This document shows, piece by piece, positions 1 to 13,911 of a stretch of 64,000 nt of DNA. The stretch's first letter is position 1. Each line of letters opens with the position of its first letter. Position numbers and translations under genes: made by a program. The notes beneath the pieces are model-generated. The model worked only from the letters and a program-made list of their open reading frames with translations. It ran no database searches and was not told where the DNA came from. The stretch covers positions 62,001 to 126,000 of the forward strand of contig JAHLEZ010000024.1 in NCBI GenBank assembly GCA_020726505.1. The letters run 5' to 3'. This DNA comes from Leptodontidium sp. MPI-SDFR-AT-0119 (taxonomy: Eukaryota > Ascomycota > Leotiomycetes > Helotiales > Leptodontidiaceae).

Positions 1-430
1 CCTCCGGCTCTATTAGTGTTAGTACTAATGCTACTACTAGTGTTAGTGGACCGTTAGTCGCCGCCGTCATAGCGCGCTCCGCCGCCCGCGCCTTTATTCT
101 CACAGAGGTTAACGTACTAGCTAGAGCCGCTCAGCGGTTAGTAGACCTCTTGCTCCCTCCCTTATAAGTAAAAGGGGCTTTATAACCCGTAAGTCGCAGC
201 TTAAGAACGTTACCCCCGGTGTTTTGTCTACTTACGGGTGCGTTAAAGTAGCTTTGTAACCTAAAAGTAGTAACTTAAGAACGTGTCCCTTATATTATTG
301 TCTTTTTTGCGCGTCAGAGCGGCTTTATAACCCCAAAGTGGCAGCTTAAGAACGTGTCCCTTGAATGTAAATAACTTCTACTTTCTATTTCGTAGCTTCT
401 TTATTATTACAACTATAATTTAAATATAAT
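1..430. repeat. Degenerate tandem repeat beside Copia element A
   Basis: No gene seen. Three imperfect copies of a roughly 72-bp unit start near 178, 252 and 323. Each begins with a form of GCTTTATAACCC and contains CTTAAGAACG. They lie just beyond the C-terminal end of the minus-strand Copia element, so they probably belong to its 3' untranslated or LTR region, but the second LTR is not in the window and this cannot be settled. Confidence 0.5.
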
Positions 431-3400
431 ATATAAAAATAAAAGAGTGTAATTATGTCGTAATATGTAGCTTAAGTAAGCTCTTCGACAGTCGCTCGAG
501 CGTCTTAAAGGTTTAGTAGTACTACAAACGTCTTAAACTTCTGTCGGGGTAAGTTTTTCGTTAAGCCGTCTACTAGTATATCGTTTATTAAGAGATACGT
601 CACTTAAAAACTCCCCTTCTTATACTCCTGTCGTAGCCACATATTTTATATATTAATATACTGTAATTTAATTAAGATACGTTAGTTCTCTTTAACTATT
701 AAGTGAATCGTCTATTTATTATCACAGAATATATTCCACAGAGCTCCCACATTAAGTATTAATTCCTTAAAGAAGCGCTAGAGCGCTATAACCTCCTTTC
801 CCGTACACTCTAGCGCGAGTAACTCTGCCTCCGTCGTTAAAGTAGTCACAGTATCTTGTCTTAAGGCTTTTTAAACGATCGCACCCCTAAATAACATAAT
901 AATAAATCCCTAGGAGGAACGCTATATAAGCTCGTCGTCGGCGAATAAGGCGTCCGAGGCCACAATTAGATAAGTCTCCTTGTCTTTATAATAATAGACA
1001 ATAGCTAGGAATCGCGAGTTAAATAAGTATTTAATAGTCTAATTTACTACTTCTAAGTGCTTGTCGCTCAGGTTCGTCAAGAAGTGTGATAACTAAGACG
1101 TAACGAAAGCGACGTTTAGCCGTAATATAATAATTGTGTAAAGGACTGACTTAACTTTCTCTTAGTACTCTTTAATTTACTTTAAAGTAGCGGTTCTAGT
1201 GTGTTTAATAAGGTCGTAGTGTGGTAGAGGCGTGCTTAGGCACTTCCCGTCTACTAAACTAAACTTTTGTGTGACTTTCTTAATATACGTGTCATATAAT
1301 AGCGACACTGACTTCTTATCTCAGTCTCTAACTACTCTTACTCCTAAGAACCACTCTACGTCTCTTATTACTATGAGTTCGTAGGCTAAGTGTAACTTAT
1401 TAATAATTTGTTATCCTTCTTTAGTTTTTAAAGCGTAATATAGAACCTAAATATTATTGACGTAAAACGCCACGAAGACTGTTCTTGTCTTATTCGTAAA
1501 TATATAAGGCTCTTCAGCTAATAAGGTGAGTTAGAGCTTACTAAGCGTCGTAGCGAAGTCTCCGTACTATAGTACAGGGGAGTCTCTAAGACTATACAAG
1601 GCTCAGTCGATCTCTACTATTATGCCTAGTCTTTTCTAGCCGTTTAGTAAGTAGCACGACACTAGGGCGCTCCTCTTGTCTCTCTTAGCGTTCACGAAGG
1701 CATTAACCACGTCGAATTGCTTGACTTCCAAGTCGAACTAGGCCGCTAATGCTATAACTACCCTAAAAGAGCGTGCGACGAGCGTTGTAACGTAAGTTAA
1801 AAGAATCGTTAAGTCGTCTTATATATCTCCTCGCACTATAATACGCGATTAGCAGCGTATTAATTGTCTTATTAAATCTACCTTATATATGAAGACCTAT
1901 TTTAAAGGAATCAGTGGTATTATTACGTCTTCCCTAGGAATCATTCTCTAGTAGTTTCGAGCTTCTAAGTTGGAGATTTCTCTCTCTACGTTTACTCTAA
2001 ATTGCGCACCCTAGGCGTGGCTATCTAGCTCTACCTAGTTCTTTAGAGCTTTTAGAAGCTTCCCTTAATATAAGATTTGTGAGTTAAAGCCGACTGTAAA
2101 GTCAGCTCTCACTTTAACACTTACGATAGCCGCTACTATTATTACGTGTACTGTCACAGTGTCGTCGCCGTCTGCCCGCGTTAGAGTTTCACTATAGAAT
2201 ATACTAGTGAACTCTCTTAACCGCGAGTGGCTGTCTTGTCGTGGAAGCACTACAAGTAAGTAATGTCCTCTCGCTATAAGTCTGTCGTATTCTCTTTACA
2301 CCTCTCGTGTTACGTAAATATAATCACGTTCTTGTCTTCGTCGCTATTGTCGGCTCTCTCTAGCTAACATAATAACATCGCCCGACTTAGTCGCTATAGG
2401 AGGAGCTTCTAGTCACTTAAGGACCTACTACTTTAAGTCTTATGGCCTCCGACTCGGCAATACGACTTAAGGGTATATTCGTTAACGCGCCACCTCTATA
2501 CCTAAGTCTATTAAATCACTACGTAAGGCGTCCCTCCTAGACTGAATTTCGATCATATAATCTTTAGTAAGTCTTAAAACGCCTCGACTCAACCTCTTAT
2601 AAGGAGTTAGAGCTCTACTATTACTCTTAATACTGTCGTCGTAAAGAGCTAATTCGTTACTTACCCCCGAGTTCTGACTCTCGTAGGGGACTAACGCCTC
2701 TTCCGTAGCCTTTAGACTTAGCTCGTATAGTACTAGCGCCCCTTTCGTCACTCCTGAGCTAGTCGGAATATCCGGAGAGTTAATTTCTATTAGCGACTGT
2801 GTCTCTATTAGTACTAGCTCAAAAGCCGAAGGAGATAGTATTAATACATCTTCTATCTCTATATCTTTAATAATAGCATTTAGCGCGGCTAGTCGTTCGT
2901 TTATAACGTTCTTTATAATATTACTTATATTAAACCTTACGTCTAAAGCGACGTCGTCTTTCTCTATTATAGTAATAAGCTCTTTTAAAGTAAAAGTGGT
3001 TTGGCCGACTAACTTCTCCTCTTTTAAAAAGTAAAACTTCGTCTTATTAAAGCGAACGTTACGTGTAATAACGACACGGCGTAGCTAGGGCACCTAGATC
3101 TTGTATAAGTTAAAAGCAATATAATTAACTAAGTATCTAACGTGCGCCTTAAGGTTAACTTTAAAGCTTCTTTTGTCTCTCTCGGCCTCTCTGTCGCTTT
3201 TCACTAGATATGCGCGCGCCTTATACGCGTGCTCCCCACTCCAATTTAGTCTTAGGTCTGTCGAGAGCTTCTTTACGATTAGTAGGTTATACTATTGAAA
3301 GTAGCCCCGAAACCACTCTTAAAGTACTTAGTTTAGACTCTTTATTTTCCGTCGTGCGAGGGGGCTCTTGTTATATAGTTAGATCGCCGCGTGGCACACT

Positions 3401-5300
3401 TTAGGGTATAGGTTTAATAGTAGATTCGCTTAAACACGTATTTTTATTGATTTAGTAATGATTTCTTGCCTTACGCGCTCTAAGCCGCCTACTAGTTCTT
3501 TAGTATACGCCGGGGGGTTCTCTACTTTTATTCCTTCTTTTATAGTCTAACTTTAATATCGCGTCGCTCTAGTAATCGCTATTATAGACGTGTCGTTATC
3601 GTGCCGGATTACGCAAATCGACAGTCTATATTAACGTTTAACCTATTGTTCGAAGTTCTATAGCACTAGTATAACGTGGTTTAACGACTTGCTTAGGACA
3701 GTCCAGCTAAACAGTTTCCTACTATACTCGTCCTTGATTACGAGTAACTATTTCGTTTTATTAAAGCCTAAAGGGAAGTCGAATAGGTCCTAAAGGACTC
3801 TATAAAACGGCCTAGCTGCTTTGTTTTTAGACTCCCGTCGCAATGTAACGTTCCCGGCGTGCGTGACAGCGCAGTCCTCGCACTACGTCCTAGAGACTCC
3901 GTCGAATTAAACCGCTCTGCCTACTTAAAGAAGTGCTTAAAGTGCCTCCTCCCCAAAATGGCCTGTTCTTAAGTGCCAAAGTTGTAGCGTTATAGCGCGA
4001 GGGCTCAGTAACTCTTTACTTAATTAGAAAGTATGTCTTAAGTTACGACGAAGAGTTAGGTATATTATTACGGGAGAGCGTCTTAGAGTCACTGGGTTAT
4101 AGGTACAACAGAAGTAGTTAAGAGGCTTGTATTCAAAGAAAGTCAAGTTATATCTCCGCTCTAACTGTCGCACTATTACGCTCTCTTGGACTTCCCCGAA
4201 CCTCAAAGTCTTGTCTTTCTTAGAGTACTACACTCTAATGTCGGCTAGTAGCGCCTTAGAGATTATATTGACGTTAAAACTAATCACGACTACGACGTTA
4301 CTCAGTGTTAAGTCCCGAGTATTTAAGCCGTCTTTATTACATAACACGTTCTTAAAGAGTCACTTCCCCCGACTAATAACTAAGAGGCGCTACGTTCTTG
4401 CTTTTATATAGTCGTCGCTTAAAGACTTCACGAAGGTGCCTAGAATCAGCTTCTTCTTATCGTTAACAAGATATTACGCACCACAGTTATTAACTAGTGT
4501 GCTCTCTAATAGTACGTGTAGACCACCGACGAAGTCTGCGGCGTATATTCCTATCGCTTTATTTATGTCTAGGAGCTTCGAGTCGATCGTGGCAGTATTA
4601 ACATTTCCAGGGTATTTACTCTTCGTAAGTGCTAGTACTGGCACGGACGACGAGATACTGTCGTCCTTGTCTTTTCTCCTCTTCTTTTAAACGACGGTTC
4701 CGGTGATTTAAGTAACCGGGAGCTTTTCTTAACTTTCTTTAGCGATTTCTTTTCACAAGGTCGCGAATTCGGGCGTGTCAATAGCCTCGCGGATCCTCTT
4801 GATTTCGTCGTCGTTTAGGCGGCTCCTTAACTTGTCTACGCAACCGCCGTCGTAGGCGTACCTAACTCTCTAACACTTAATCCCGTCGTTCCGATAAGTA
4901 TTTTTACAAGGGCACTTCCCATTACCACGGTTTAATCGTGATAAGCTCCTTAGTCTTAAGCTAGAGCGTCTCCTAGAGCCTCTAGAGTTATTATCTGGAG
5001 CGTCAGATTAGCTGCCGAGAAACGCATACAGCCCGTTGGGCGTCTTTCTACTCCCATGTCCTGTCTTGTAGTGTTCCTCCAATATAGCTCCGAATGCGAG
5101 GCCGTACTCTTCAAGCGTCATATGGTGTTGTCGACCGAGGGTATTCCAAGTAGTAGTGTGAGTGTCTCTCAACGCTTACCTGCGCTTCCTTCTCGACCTA
5201 CAGTACCGTCTAGTACGTATTTGGTAGCTCGTGGAACGAGGCAGTGTGGCTCTTAACTGTCGAGCACTATAGGGAGGAGCTTCAGGTAGTTTGAAAGTCT
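430..5300 (-). mobile_element. RIP-degraded Ty1/Copia retrotransposon A
   Basis: The minus strand carries decayed Copia Gag-Pol in the usual order, read from high to low coordinates. A zinc-knuckle remnant of the CPCK...KC type lies near 4870-4918. A pre-integrase-like stretch (LERRYNL) is near 4140. RT motif FDVVNAFVNAKR is near 1680-1720, and the YVDD box, decayed to YVNN, is near 1460. RNase H motif TTEAELLAL is near 790-830, and the C-terminal DGLTKNLPRQKF is near 530-570. The frames are full of stops. CpG survives while CpA/TpG is scarce, which is typical of RIP. The right end is uncertain because element B begins at 5423, and the left LTR is outside the window or unrecognisable. It is not functional. 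Confidence 0.8.
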
Positions 5301-5437
5301 TGAATTATAAAGTAAAGGGGTAACTCCCTAGCCATACGGGAGCTCCAGAGATCTAGTTACATAAGCAGCTTTTGGTTAGTTCTAGCGACCACCGTAGGCC
5401 CTGGTGGTCCTGGTGCACGACATGCAGGTATATATTT

Positions 5438-5611
5438 TGTTGGTTTAATAATCGTCACGTTCTAGTCACATGCTCGCTTATCGAGCATTTAAGGAGAGCT
5501 CTCGTGTAGAGCTCCCCCTTCCTTGAATATATATTTTGCTACATAGGATTTTACCCCTTAAATGTGTCGATTTTACACCGGAATCAGTGGTACTACCCGA
5601 GTATAACGACA
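5438..5611. repeat. TRIM 1 left LTR
   Basis: 174-bp terminal direct repeat, TG...CA bounded, with a short hairpin around AGAGCTC. Its partner is at 6773-6946. Confidence 0.85.
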
Positions 5612-6772
5612 TTAATTAATCTAGTCAATTTCTCGGCTATTGATTAATAAGTTTATTAGTTAAACTCGATGATTCTAAGTAGCGAGTGTCCCTTGACTAC
5701 GAAGAATGTTTCGAAGCCGGCGAGTAATTATACTCGAATAGAAGGCAGGAATAAATAATACTATAACCCGTCGAAACTCGAATCATTTATAAGCCTAGAG
5801 TAAGGAATAAGAACTGCTTGATTCGACTAAGACACTCTGAACCCCCTCCTCCTTATATCGCAGTCGACCTCCTGCGGCACGCCTACCTTCGACCTCTTCG
5901 CTGAGTTAGTCGAAGCTCCCTCTTTCGAAGTACCTATTCGAAGAACCTCTACTTCCTTCTCAAATATATACCTTTTTTCTGCTGTAACGACCCCCGCAGC
6001 GATGAGTTCGAAGTCGGCGAGATTCTTTCTCGAGTGAAAGGCAGGACGGTTACCTCTTCTTCGAAACACCCTTTTCCTCTCTGCCGCAGACGACCTCCTG
6101 CGGCAATGCGTCTACCTTCGACCTCTTTATTGAGCCAGCTCGAAACTACTTCTTCTGCACGCCTCAGAATCGTCAATCGTTGACCTCTTTATTGAGCTAG
6201 CTCAACGACACCCCTTGATCTCACTGTAGTCGACCTCTTGCGTACTTCTTCTGCGCGCCTCAGAATCGTTAACTTTGACCTCTTCATTGAGCCAGCTCGA
6301 AACCCCTTAATCTCACCGCAGCCTACCTCCTGTGTACTTCTTCTGCACGCCTCAGAATCGCTAAACGTTGACCTCTTAACATCTCGCCAAACGTTGACCT
6401 TTTTATTGAGCTAGCTCAATGACACTACTTCTTTACTTCTTAATACCTCCTCAAACTTCTATTAAGGCCACGTCACTCGTTGCAAATCGGCTTTATATGT
6501 ATTGACGGCAATTTCGGTGTTTCGGTGTTTCGGATACGCATTGACAGTAATTTCGGCTCGCGGCTCCTTGGGTCTTTAGTAACTTTTTTTAAACCTTCTT
6601 TGGCCTCCAACTGTAGCTCTGGCGCCGACACTTTGATTCAGGTTCGAGTGGAGGATAAGTGTTTAGTTTTTGTCCTTTGTACTTAGTCGCTTGTTTGTTT
6701 ACTTCTTTTACTTGTCGATTATTAACTGAGTTGGTTCGAGGGAGACGTCTCTCGAAAAGGAAATTTTGCTAG

Positions 6773-6946
6773 TGTTAGTTTAATAATCGTCACGTTCTAG
6801 TCACATACTCGCTTATTGAGCATTTAAGGAGAGCTCTCGTGCAGAGCTCCCCCTTCCTTGAATACATATTTTGCCACACAGGATTTTACCCTTTAAATGT
6901 GTCGATTTTACACCGGAATCAGTGGTACCACCCGAGTATAACGACA
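6773..6946. repeat. TRIM 1 right LTR
   Basis: 174-bp terminal direct repeat, TG...CA bounded. It is followed by the second copy of the TATTT target duplication. Confidence 0.85.
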
Positions 6947-7752
6947 TATTTGTTCAAGTTTAAAAAGCTACTTTAAGGTATCGATAAGAGCTTTATATAA
7001 GAGATTCTCATCGTGGGCTAGTCCCGTATTAGCTAGCGTCGAGTGCTCCTATTCATGTCCTATAACCCCTGTTTTTGCCCGTCCTTCGTATTCACGTAAT
7101 TCGTCGATTACGTGAATATTATTATTTACATATTAACAACTCTTCTTAAGAGCTTGTCTTTCTCTCTACTTATTTAGTTAACTTAGCGTTGAACTTATTA
7201 GTCTCGATTAGCTTACGTAGTACTAAGCAAGCCTTTGACTTAGTTATAGCGTCGGCTGGGTTATTAGTTCCGTTAATCTAATCGACTTTATTAATTTCCC
7301 TACGTTCGTAGCTTTAGCGAAGGCATATAAGGTCGATTATGAGTCTCTTTTTTTGTGTTGTACTTAGCTTGACGATATAATTATATATTAATTTGGAATC
7401 CGTGTAAATGTGTAGTAGAATAGTCGTATTAAGTATTGCCTTAAATATCGACTTGATAGCTAATGCTATGTTAAAGCCGTTACTTATAGCGAAGAGCTCT
7501 AAGGCTAGTATAAATTAAGTAATTCTCTTGCATTTTGTACTTAACTAATGGAGTATATTAGCTTTTTTATCCTTATTGGTAGTAATAATAACGAAGCTAA
7601 TTTGTGAACTGTAGTCGGTGTTATTAACGAAGCTTTCGTTTATAAAGACAACTATTTGCACACTAGTAGTCTTTAATTTAATAAATCGTAAGCCTCTGCC
7701 GCTATTATTCTTTTGTTATTAGAGTCTCTTATTTGGCTTTTTAATATAGTAA

Positions 7753-7905
7753 TGTGGTGGGGATGGCACGTGAGAGCTTGTCAGCTGACTTGACTACCCC
7801 TTTATATAGCCGGCTGCCAGCTATAGAGTTGCATCTACAGAACATATACAACGAATACTACTTTTGGCTCTTTTGTCGATACGATTAGGCTTTGTCCCCT
7901 TCACA
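7753..7905 (+). repeat. TRIM 2 left LTR
   Basis: 153-bp terminal direct repeat with TG...CA ends. It matches 8581-8733, and the differences are mostly transitions. Confidence 0.85.
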
Positions 7906-8580
7906 TTTTAGTGACCTACGCAGGGAGTATTAAGATGCGCGTGTGTATCTTTGGTCGAAGGCCCTTGAACACTTAGACCCTCTTCTCTTCGATTCGCAGT
8001 TAAGTTTGACGAAATATGAAGATATACCTCTCGTACACGATACCTTTGCACACGATGCATTCGCACACGACGATGCCTTCGCACACGACGATGCCTCCGC
8101 ATACGATGCCTTCGTACTTGCCCGACGTATACTTCCTCTTTTAATACTCCTCCTCTCGTTAAGCACTCTTTGGCTCTTGCCAACCACACGACAACGATAC
8201 CTTCAGAGAACCATTAACTTAGCCTTCTCTGCCGAGCGGCATTATATATACCTTCTTCGATAGCCTCTGCGAGCTCTTCTCAACCTACCTTATTTCTACG
8301 ACCCACTTATCTCTTTTGATATGCCTCTACAAGCTATCTCTTCGACTTTATACTACGTACGATATTTTTACACTTCGACGCCCCGTACACTTTAATATAC
8401 ACATACACGCACTTGACCCCCCTTTCGCCGAGGCATCTAAAGGACAGATAAGTTATTTACATGTCACTGGTTTCTATATATAAATTATACTATAACTAAA
8501 TGTTTAAATAATATTAAGGATCGGGTTTAAGGTTAAATAGCTACCCGAGGGCGGGCAGAGCCTTTAAAGGGAGGGACGGA

Positions 8581-8733
8581 TGTGGTGGGGATAACACGTG
8601 AGAGCTTATTAGCTGACTTGACTACCCCTTTATATGGCCGGCTGTTAGCTGTAGAGTTGTATCTATAGAACATATATAACGAATACTACTTTTGGCTCTT
8701 TTGTCGATACGATTGGGCTTTGTCCCCTTCACA
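8581..8733 (+). repeat. TRIM 2 right LTR
   Basis: 153-bp terminal direct repeat preceded by a polypurine-like tract and followed by GTAA. Confidence 0.85.
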
Positions 8734-11700
8734 GTAATACTAAATATTAATTACTTATACTACCTGTGATAAGTTAAACGCGGCTTTAGGTTACGAGATA
8801 GTACTAAAGTAGGCTCCGCGGGCTCGTTATATAACGTATTACTCTTATAGAGTAGTGTTCTTAGTAACTTTGCCTCTAATACCAGTTATATTTGTTACTT
8901 TCTCTTAAACAAATTACAGGGATTCGGTTCATTATGCCTAGTTTAAATATATACTACTATTAGTGCTTAAAGTAATTATTCCTTTATTAAATTTAAAAGC
9001 GTAGTTTATTGTAAGTTCCTTTCGTAGTTTCGCCTTCTTTCTTAACTTTAATAGCTCCTCTTTTTCCTTAATTGTAAATTCGCCGTTTACTAGAAAAAGT
9101 ATATCATCGGTTTATAAACTAATAATACTAAAGCTATTTCCGTTGTTAATATATATAAGATAAGGGTCAAAAGTTAAGTCCTTAGTATTAAGTTTAACCT
9201 TATAATGCTTATACTAAGTATTAAACTAATAGTTTCTTAACTTTAGTACTTCGTATAGTAGCTTTTTGACGCGAAAGAAGTAGCCTTCTTATTAAGGTAC
9301 GCCTTTTAGTACTCGAACGTAGATTTCTCGGATAAGCTTTATATCTAATTATATATAAGCTTGGGTTATATTCCGCAGGTAAAGCTTATACTCCGGGAAT
9401 ATCGCTACTAAGTAAAGTAGGATTCTTTAGCTTATGTGTTAAATTATTAGTAATTAAGTTAACACAATCGTCTTTCCTTCGTCGTTATATACTTAAATAA
9501 TAAGTTTTAACTTTTTATAAGTATTTAATATACCTACGTTCTTAACTTCGTTAATAAAGTGTAAGTTAAATATTCTCGTACTAACGGGAATATTACAATA
9601 GTTTACAAACTTAAAGGTTTAATTATTAATTAATTTGTCGATCTCCTTTTATTGTAAATGCTCGTAACTTAGCTTTTTATTAACGTGTATAATAGTATTA
9701 TACTGTACGATACGTAGTCTGCCCTTGCATCATCGAATAGGTGCAGGAGTCGCGTTTAATAGTGTAACATCGTTAACTAGCTTTAACTATGATTCTTAGC
9801 GATTCTCTTATGTTAGTTCTTAGTGGTTTTTATACTCTAGTTCGGCGGCGCTTTATTATATATCTTATAAAAACGGTTATACAAACGTTAAGCGTAGAGT
9901 TACGGCCTTATTATTAACTTATATAATATAATCTTCTCCCTAAGTCGCTAATAATATATATGATCTTATTCACTCGCCGCTTTTCTTTCCAAGTCTCTCT
10001 TTATATGTTATAACTAGAGACTAAAGCGGTAGGTCCTTAACGATTATTATACTTGGTCCGTTACGAGTATGTAATACTTTGTCGACTTATGATTGCGTAT
10101 AAAGCTTATGAACCTTTATTATAATCTTCTTATATACAGCGGCTCTCTCTAATACGATCTTTAATAAAGCATCGTTTGTTGTTATGCGAGGGAAGGCGCC
10201 GAATATAAGTAATATTAGTACTAGGCCATCCGGTCTTACTATATTATTAATTACCTTAAAGGCTATTTGTAATGCGCTTTCTTTTAATAAGCCTAGTAAT
10301 TCCGATTTAATTATGTCGTAGATACGCTTTAAGATGGCATAATAGCGCTTCACTTGACTAATAAAATGGTGGGCTTCCGTAAGTACGGGTTTTATTGTAA
10401 TCCTTAGGAAAGTGGCGTATTAGTTAAATTCGCTACTAATAAATTAAAGTCCTTAGTTATATAAAAGTATATCTGATGGTCTTAAGTACGTATTAATCTA
10501 GTATTTCTTAATCTTCTCTTATACGTGCTTTATTATCGTATTCTTGAGCTATCGTTTGGCCTGGAAACGTGTCGATTAATTTACTACATGAACTATATTA
10601 GTACCGTTAATTACAGCGATATTAATAAAAATATAATAGTTAAAGTCGGCATTGTTTCTTAAGATAAAGCGAAATTTACTAAGTAATTTATTGTGCTTTT
10701 AGTATTCTTCGCAATACTTAGTTATATACTTTAACGCATTTATATTAATATTATAGCTTACTTTATTAAGAAGCTTTTAAAGGCGTTCTACTAACGGATG
10801 GCCGAAACGCTTATGAAGGCGACGTATTTTTAATTTTATAAAGTAGTATTTGTTTTATTTAATTAATTTCGTAAGAAAAGTATAAAGTAATTTATTTTAG
10901 AGGAACTAAGAGTATCTAAATCGTTGGATAATTAGTACTTCTTTTTATTTGTCTTTCTTACGAAGTATATTCGTTAGGTTATTAAAGTAAAGTTTGTTTT
11001 TATCTATATTAGTAAGGGAAAGTAGAAATGGAGTCCCTATATAAAAGACGTGAAATCGGAGCTTTCTTATTAGTATATCGATATTAATAAAACCGATGAA
11101 GATAACGTCGCTAATACCGAATTTGACACTAATCGTCATAAATTCATTGATTTTTATAAAGTATAGCTTATTATAAGCCAAGTACTAGTTATAACCTACT
11201 ATTAATCTGCGAGCTGCGCTTATATTAATTAAGATACTATAGAAATCACGTAAATCATATTATATTTATATTAATTCCATAAGTGGTTCTAGTATCTTTT
11301 GCTTTCCTAGCTTAGTATATAATAAGGCCTAGTTTATAAGCTCTATAATTATAATCTCGGCCTCTTCTTATATAATCTCTCCGTAAAATAATACTTCTAG
11401 TAAGTCTTTACCCGAGTTACATAACATAAATATGTCGCTACTGCTAAAGATAATATCATTAGCGAAGAATTAGTCGTAATACTCTTCTTGTGTTTCTTTA
11501 TAATCAATAATAAACTATTGAAATCTCTTATTAAAACCTTTTCTAAACTTACTATTAAATTTCGTATTATTCTGGCGTTTTTATACATCTTTTACGGCGT
11601 TTTATTCGTGTTATAAATACTTTATTAATTAATAACCCAGCTTCTTATATATAATATATCGTTTCTTAAGTCTTTATTTATATTTATTATAACTTAATTT

Positions 11701-13911
11701 ACTATAGTTCTTATCCTTTAATTAGTAATAATACTCGCGGTCTGTAAAAAAGGTTTCGATCGTACTCGCGGAGTCGTAAACGTGTTCGTATATTTAAACG
11801 AAGCTCTTAAGTAAATTAACTAACTCCGTAAGCGTCGCAGGTAATATAAAATAAGTATTTTAGTATTCAAATAAGTCTTAGTATACTTATATAAGCTTAC
11901 TATATATGAAGTTATCGCTTTAAAGGTCGTATATAAGGCCATGGCGTATATGCGCAAGGTCGTTTAGCATTTGCGTAAAGTATTTCATAAGGCTCTTTTC
12001 TAGAGTCTTTTGTTTATATGCCTTAAGGTTAACTAAGTTCTATTTAATCAAGTTCGTACGTTTAAAGCTCGCATCTTTAAAGTAGTAAGAAATGGCCTTC
12101 GATATATACGCAAATATCTCCTTAAGATACATTAGGGTATTATAGTAATACGTTTATGTATCTCCTCGTAGCATTATTAGAAAGGCCTTCGCATAATCGT
12201 CTCTGCCTATGTTAGCTCTTATGTAATGATCGTAGAAGATGTTAAGCTTAATACTAAACATGTCCCCAGTGCCGGCATATTTATCTTCTGTATAATATAT
12301 CTTCTTTAATTATATTAGCTTTTATTCGAACTCTTTGTATCTTTATATAAGTAGTAGTAATAATAACTTATTATAATACTCGTTAATTTGCTATTATTAT
12401 TACATATTAGGGTACTACTAAGTTTGTTATTAACTTGATTTTCGCTACTCCTTATGTGGTGGTTCTATGTCGCTTTACCGTTGTTATCGGGGGAATAGTT
12501 CCTTTTAGTAAGTACGCGTGTTTAAATACTTTAGTTGGTTAATATAAGACGGGGGGCGTTGATTCCTTAGAGGTGTTGTATTCTGTTATTCTAGTACTAA
12601 GTTTAGAAGTCGCGGCTCACGTGTCTCTTAATATTAAGGTCGAGCTTAAGTCGTTGTATCCTTACGTATTAGTAAAGAGCTATAGTAAACCTTTAGTAGT
12701 TGTGTAAGCTAGTTATTGTCGTTCTCCAGTGACTTTAGAGAGGTTCTTTAGTTAAACAATGTGTAATTGGCTTTTTTTATCTTCTTAAGACAAAGATTAA
12801 AGTATATTAACTTAAAAGAAAAAAGGTCTTCTTATATAACTACTATCTTATCGTTTTCCTATGCTAATAAGTCTTTTTTAGTTTAATATTCCTATAAAGC
12901 CTATATTAGTAGTTATATTATACTAACGTTAACTCCTCTTAATCTTAATACTCTAATTATTTTATTAAGTTTGCCCTTGCGTATAACACTTTATAATTGT
13001 AAGCTCTATTCGATAAAGTCGTCTTAAAACTCTATTCGCAGGTCTTTGTTATTATATTATCCATCAAAGTATCTCTAAATACAGTCATTAAAGTTGGAGT
13101 AATCGCGCTTAGTTAGTATAAGTAGCGAATATTTATTTCGTTTCTTCTTCTTAAGTAACTCGTAAAAGTCTTTGGCTTAGAAACCTTCTCTTAATTATAG
13201 TTAGTAAAATATATTATAATTAAGTAATTTATTGTTTTCTAAAGGTAGTTCACTAGGGGGTCTGTCGTATTTCGATAGAGGTCGGTCGAGTAGTTCGCTA
13301 AATAGTAGTACGTTCTTAAAGTTATTTGAATTATAACGTAATCGGGCTATATTTAAGTAGTTAGGGTTTGGTGTATCGTAGTTGTGTAAGGGTAGAGGTC
13401 TTTTGAAGTGTTATAGTGAAATAGGGGCGGGATATCGAATATTAGATATCGAATTTGATATTAAAAAGTTAGTGTTTTTACGTAATCGTCACGCGCGTCA
13501 GTCTTTTTATACGATTATAAGTATAAAAAGTAGTTTAGTGAGTTGTTTTTACTAGTTTTTATTATTTAATTTAATTTCGAAGATCTTGTTAATACGATAC
13601 TATCCTAGTGCCCGCGTAAAGTAGTGGGAATCATTAGCTAAACCTGGGGTCGGTTTACTTTTACGAATTTAATTAATATAATATCTCCTGATTCCTGCGT
13701 AAGGCTGTCGTAATAGTAGATTTAAAGTACTACCCTCGTAGTATTCTCAACAACTTTCTCCTTTTGCTATCTTTAGCTAAATAACGCGATTGAGTACTTT
13801 GATTTACAAGCTAATTAATATTAATTATACTATGTTACCTAAAGCTCCCGTAATAAGTAATAACTTAATCAATTGTGGTAAGACTCGATATACACAGTAT
13901 AAAGCTTTAAT

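Larger units (their letters stand above)
5438..6946. mobile_element. TRIM-like non-autonomous LTR element 1
   Basis: Two 174-bp direct repeats (5438-5611 and 6773-6946) start TGTTRG and end AACGACA. They are flanked by a perfect TATTT duplication (5433-5437 and 6947-6951). The internal 1.16 kb has no credible gene. It holds imperfect repeats with a period near 95 bp around CTTCTTCTGCACGCCTCAG (near 6149, 6245 and 6338). Size and lack of coding capacity fit a terminal-repeat retrotransposon in miniature, mobilised by another element. All LTR differences I saw are transitions, as expected from RIP. Confidence 0.85.
5423..7130 (-). repeat. Left LTR of Copia B, interrupted by a small LTR element
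   Basis: The LTR begins at TGCAGGTATATATT (5423), is cut by the insertion at 5438-6946, resumes at 6951 with TGTTCAAG and ends at TTACA (7130). It matches 13912-14105 along its length. The 5-bp sequence TATTT flanks the insertion on both sides, so the interruption is a true transposon insertion. Confidence 0.8.
7753..8733 (+). mobile_element. TRIM-like non-autonomous LTR element 2
   Basis: Two 153-bp direct repeats (7753-7905 and 8581-8733) start TGTGGTGGGG and end CCCCTTCACA. GTAA is duplicated outside them (7749-7752 and 8734-8737). A purine-rich tract, AAAGGGAGGGACGGA, abuts the right LTR and resembles a polypurine tract, suggesting plus orientation. The 675-bp interior has no gene. It contains a short-period CACACGATGCCTTCG-like minisatellite near 8036-8115, which produces spurious open frames on both strands. 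It is inserted in the RNase H side of Copia B. Confidence 0.82.

Noticed and set aside
5438..6946. Reading the two 174-bp repeats as LTRs of Copia B
   Set aside because: They have their own 5-bp target duplication and sit within another, different LTR that is repeated at 13912-14105.
7908..8263. Overlapping 85-106-codon frames on both strands in TRIM 2
   Set aside because: They come from a short-period minisatellite, which keeps all frames open.
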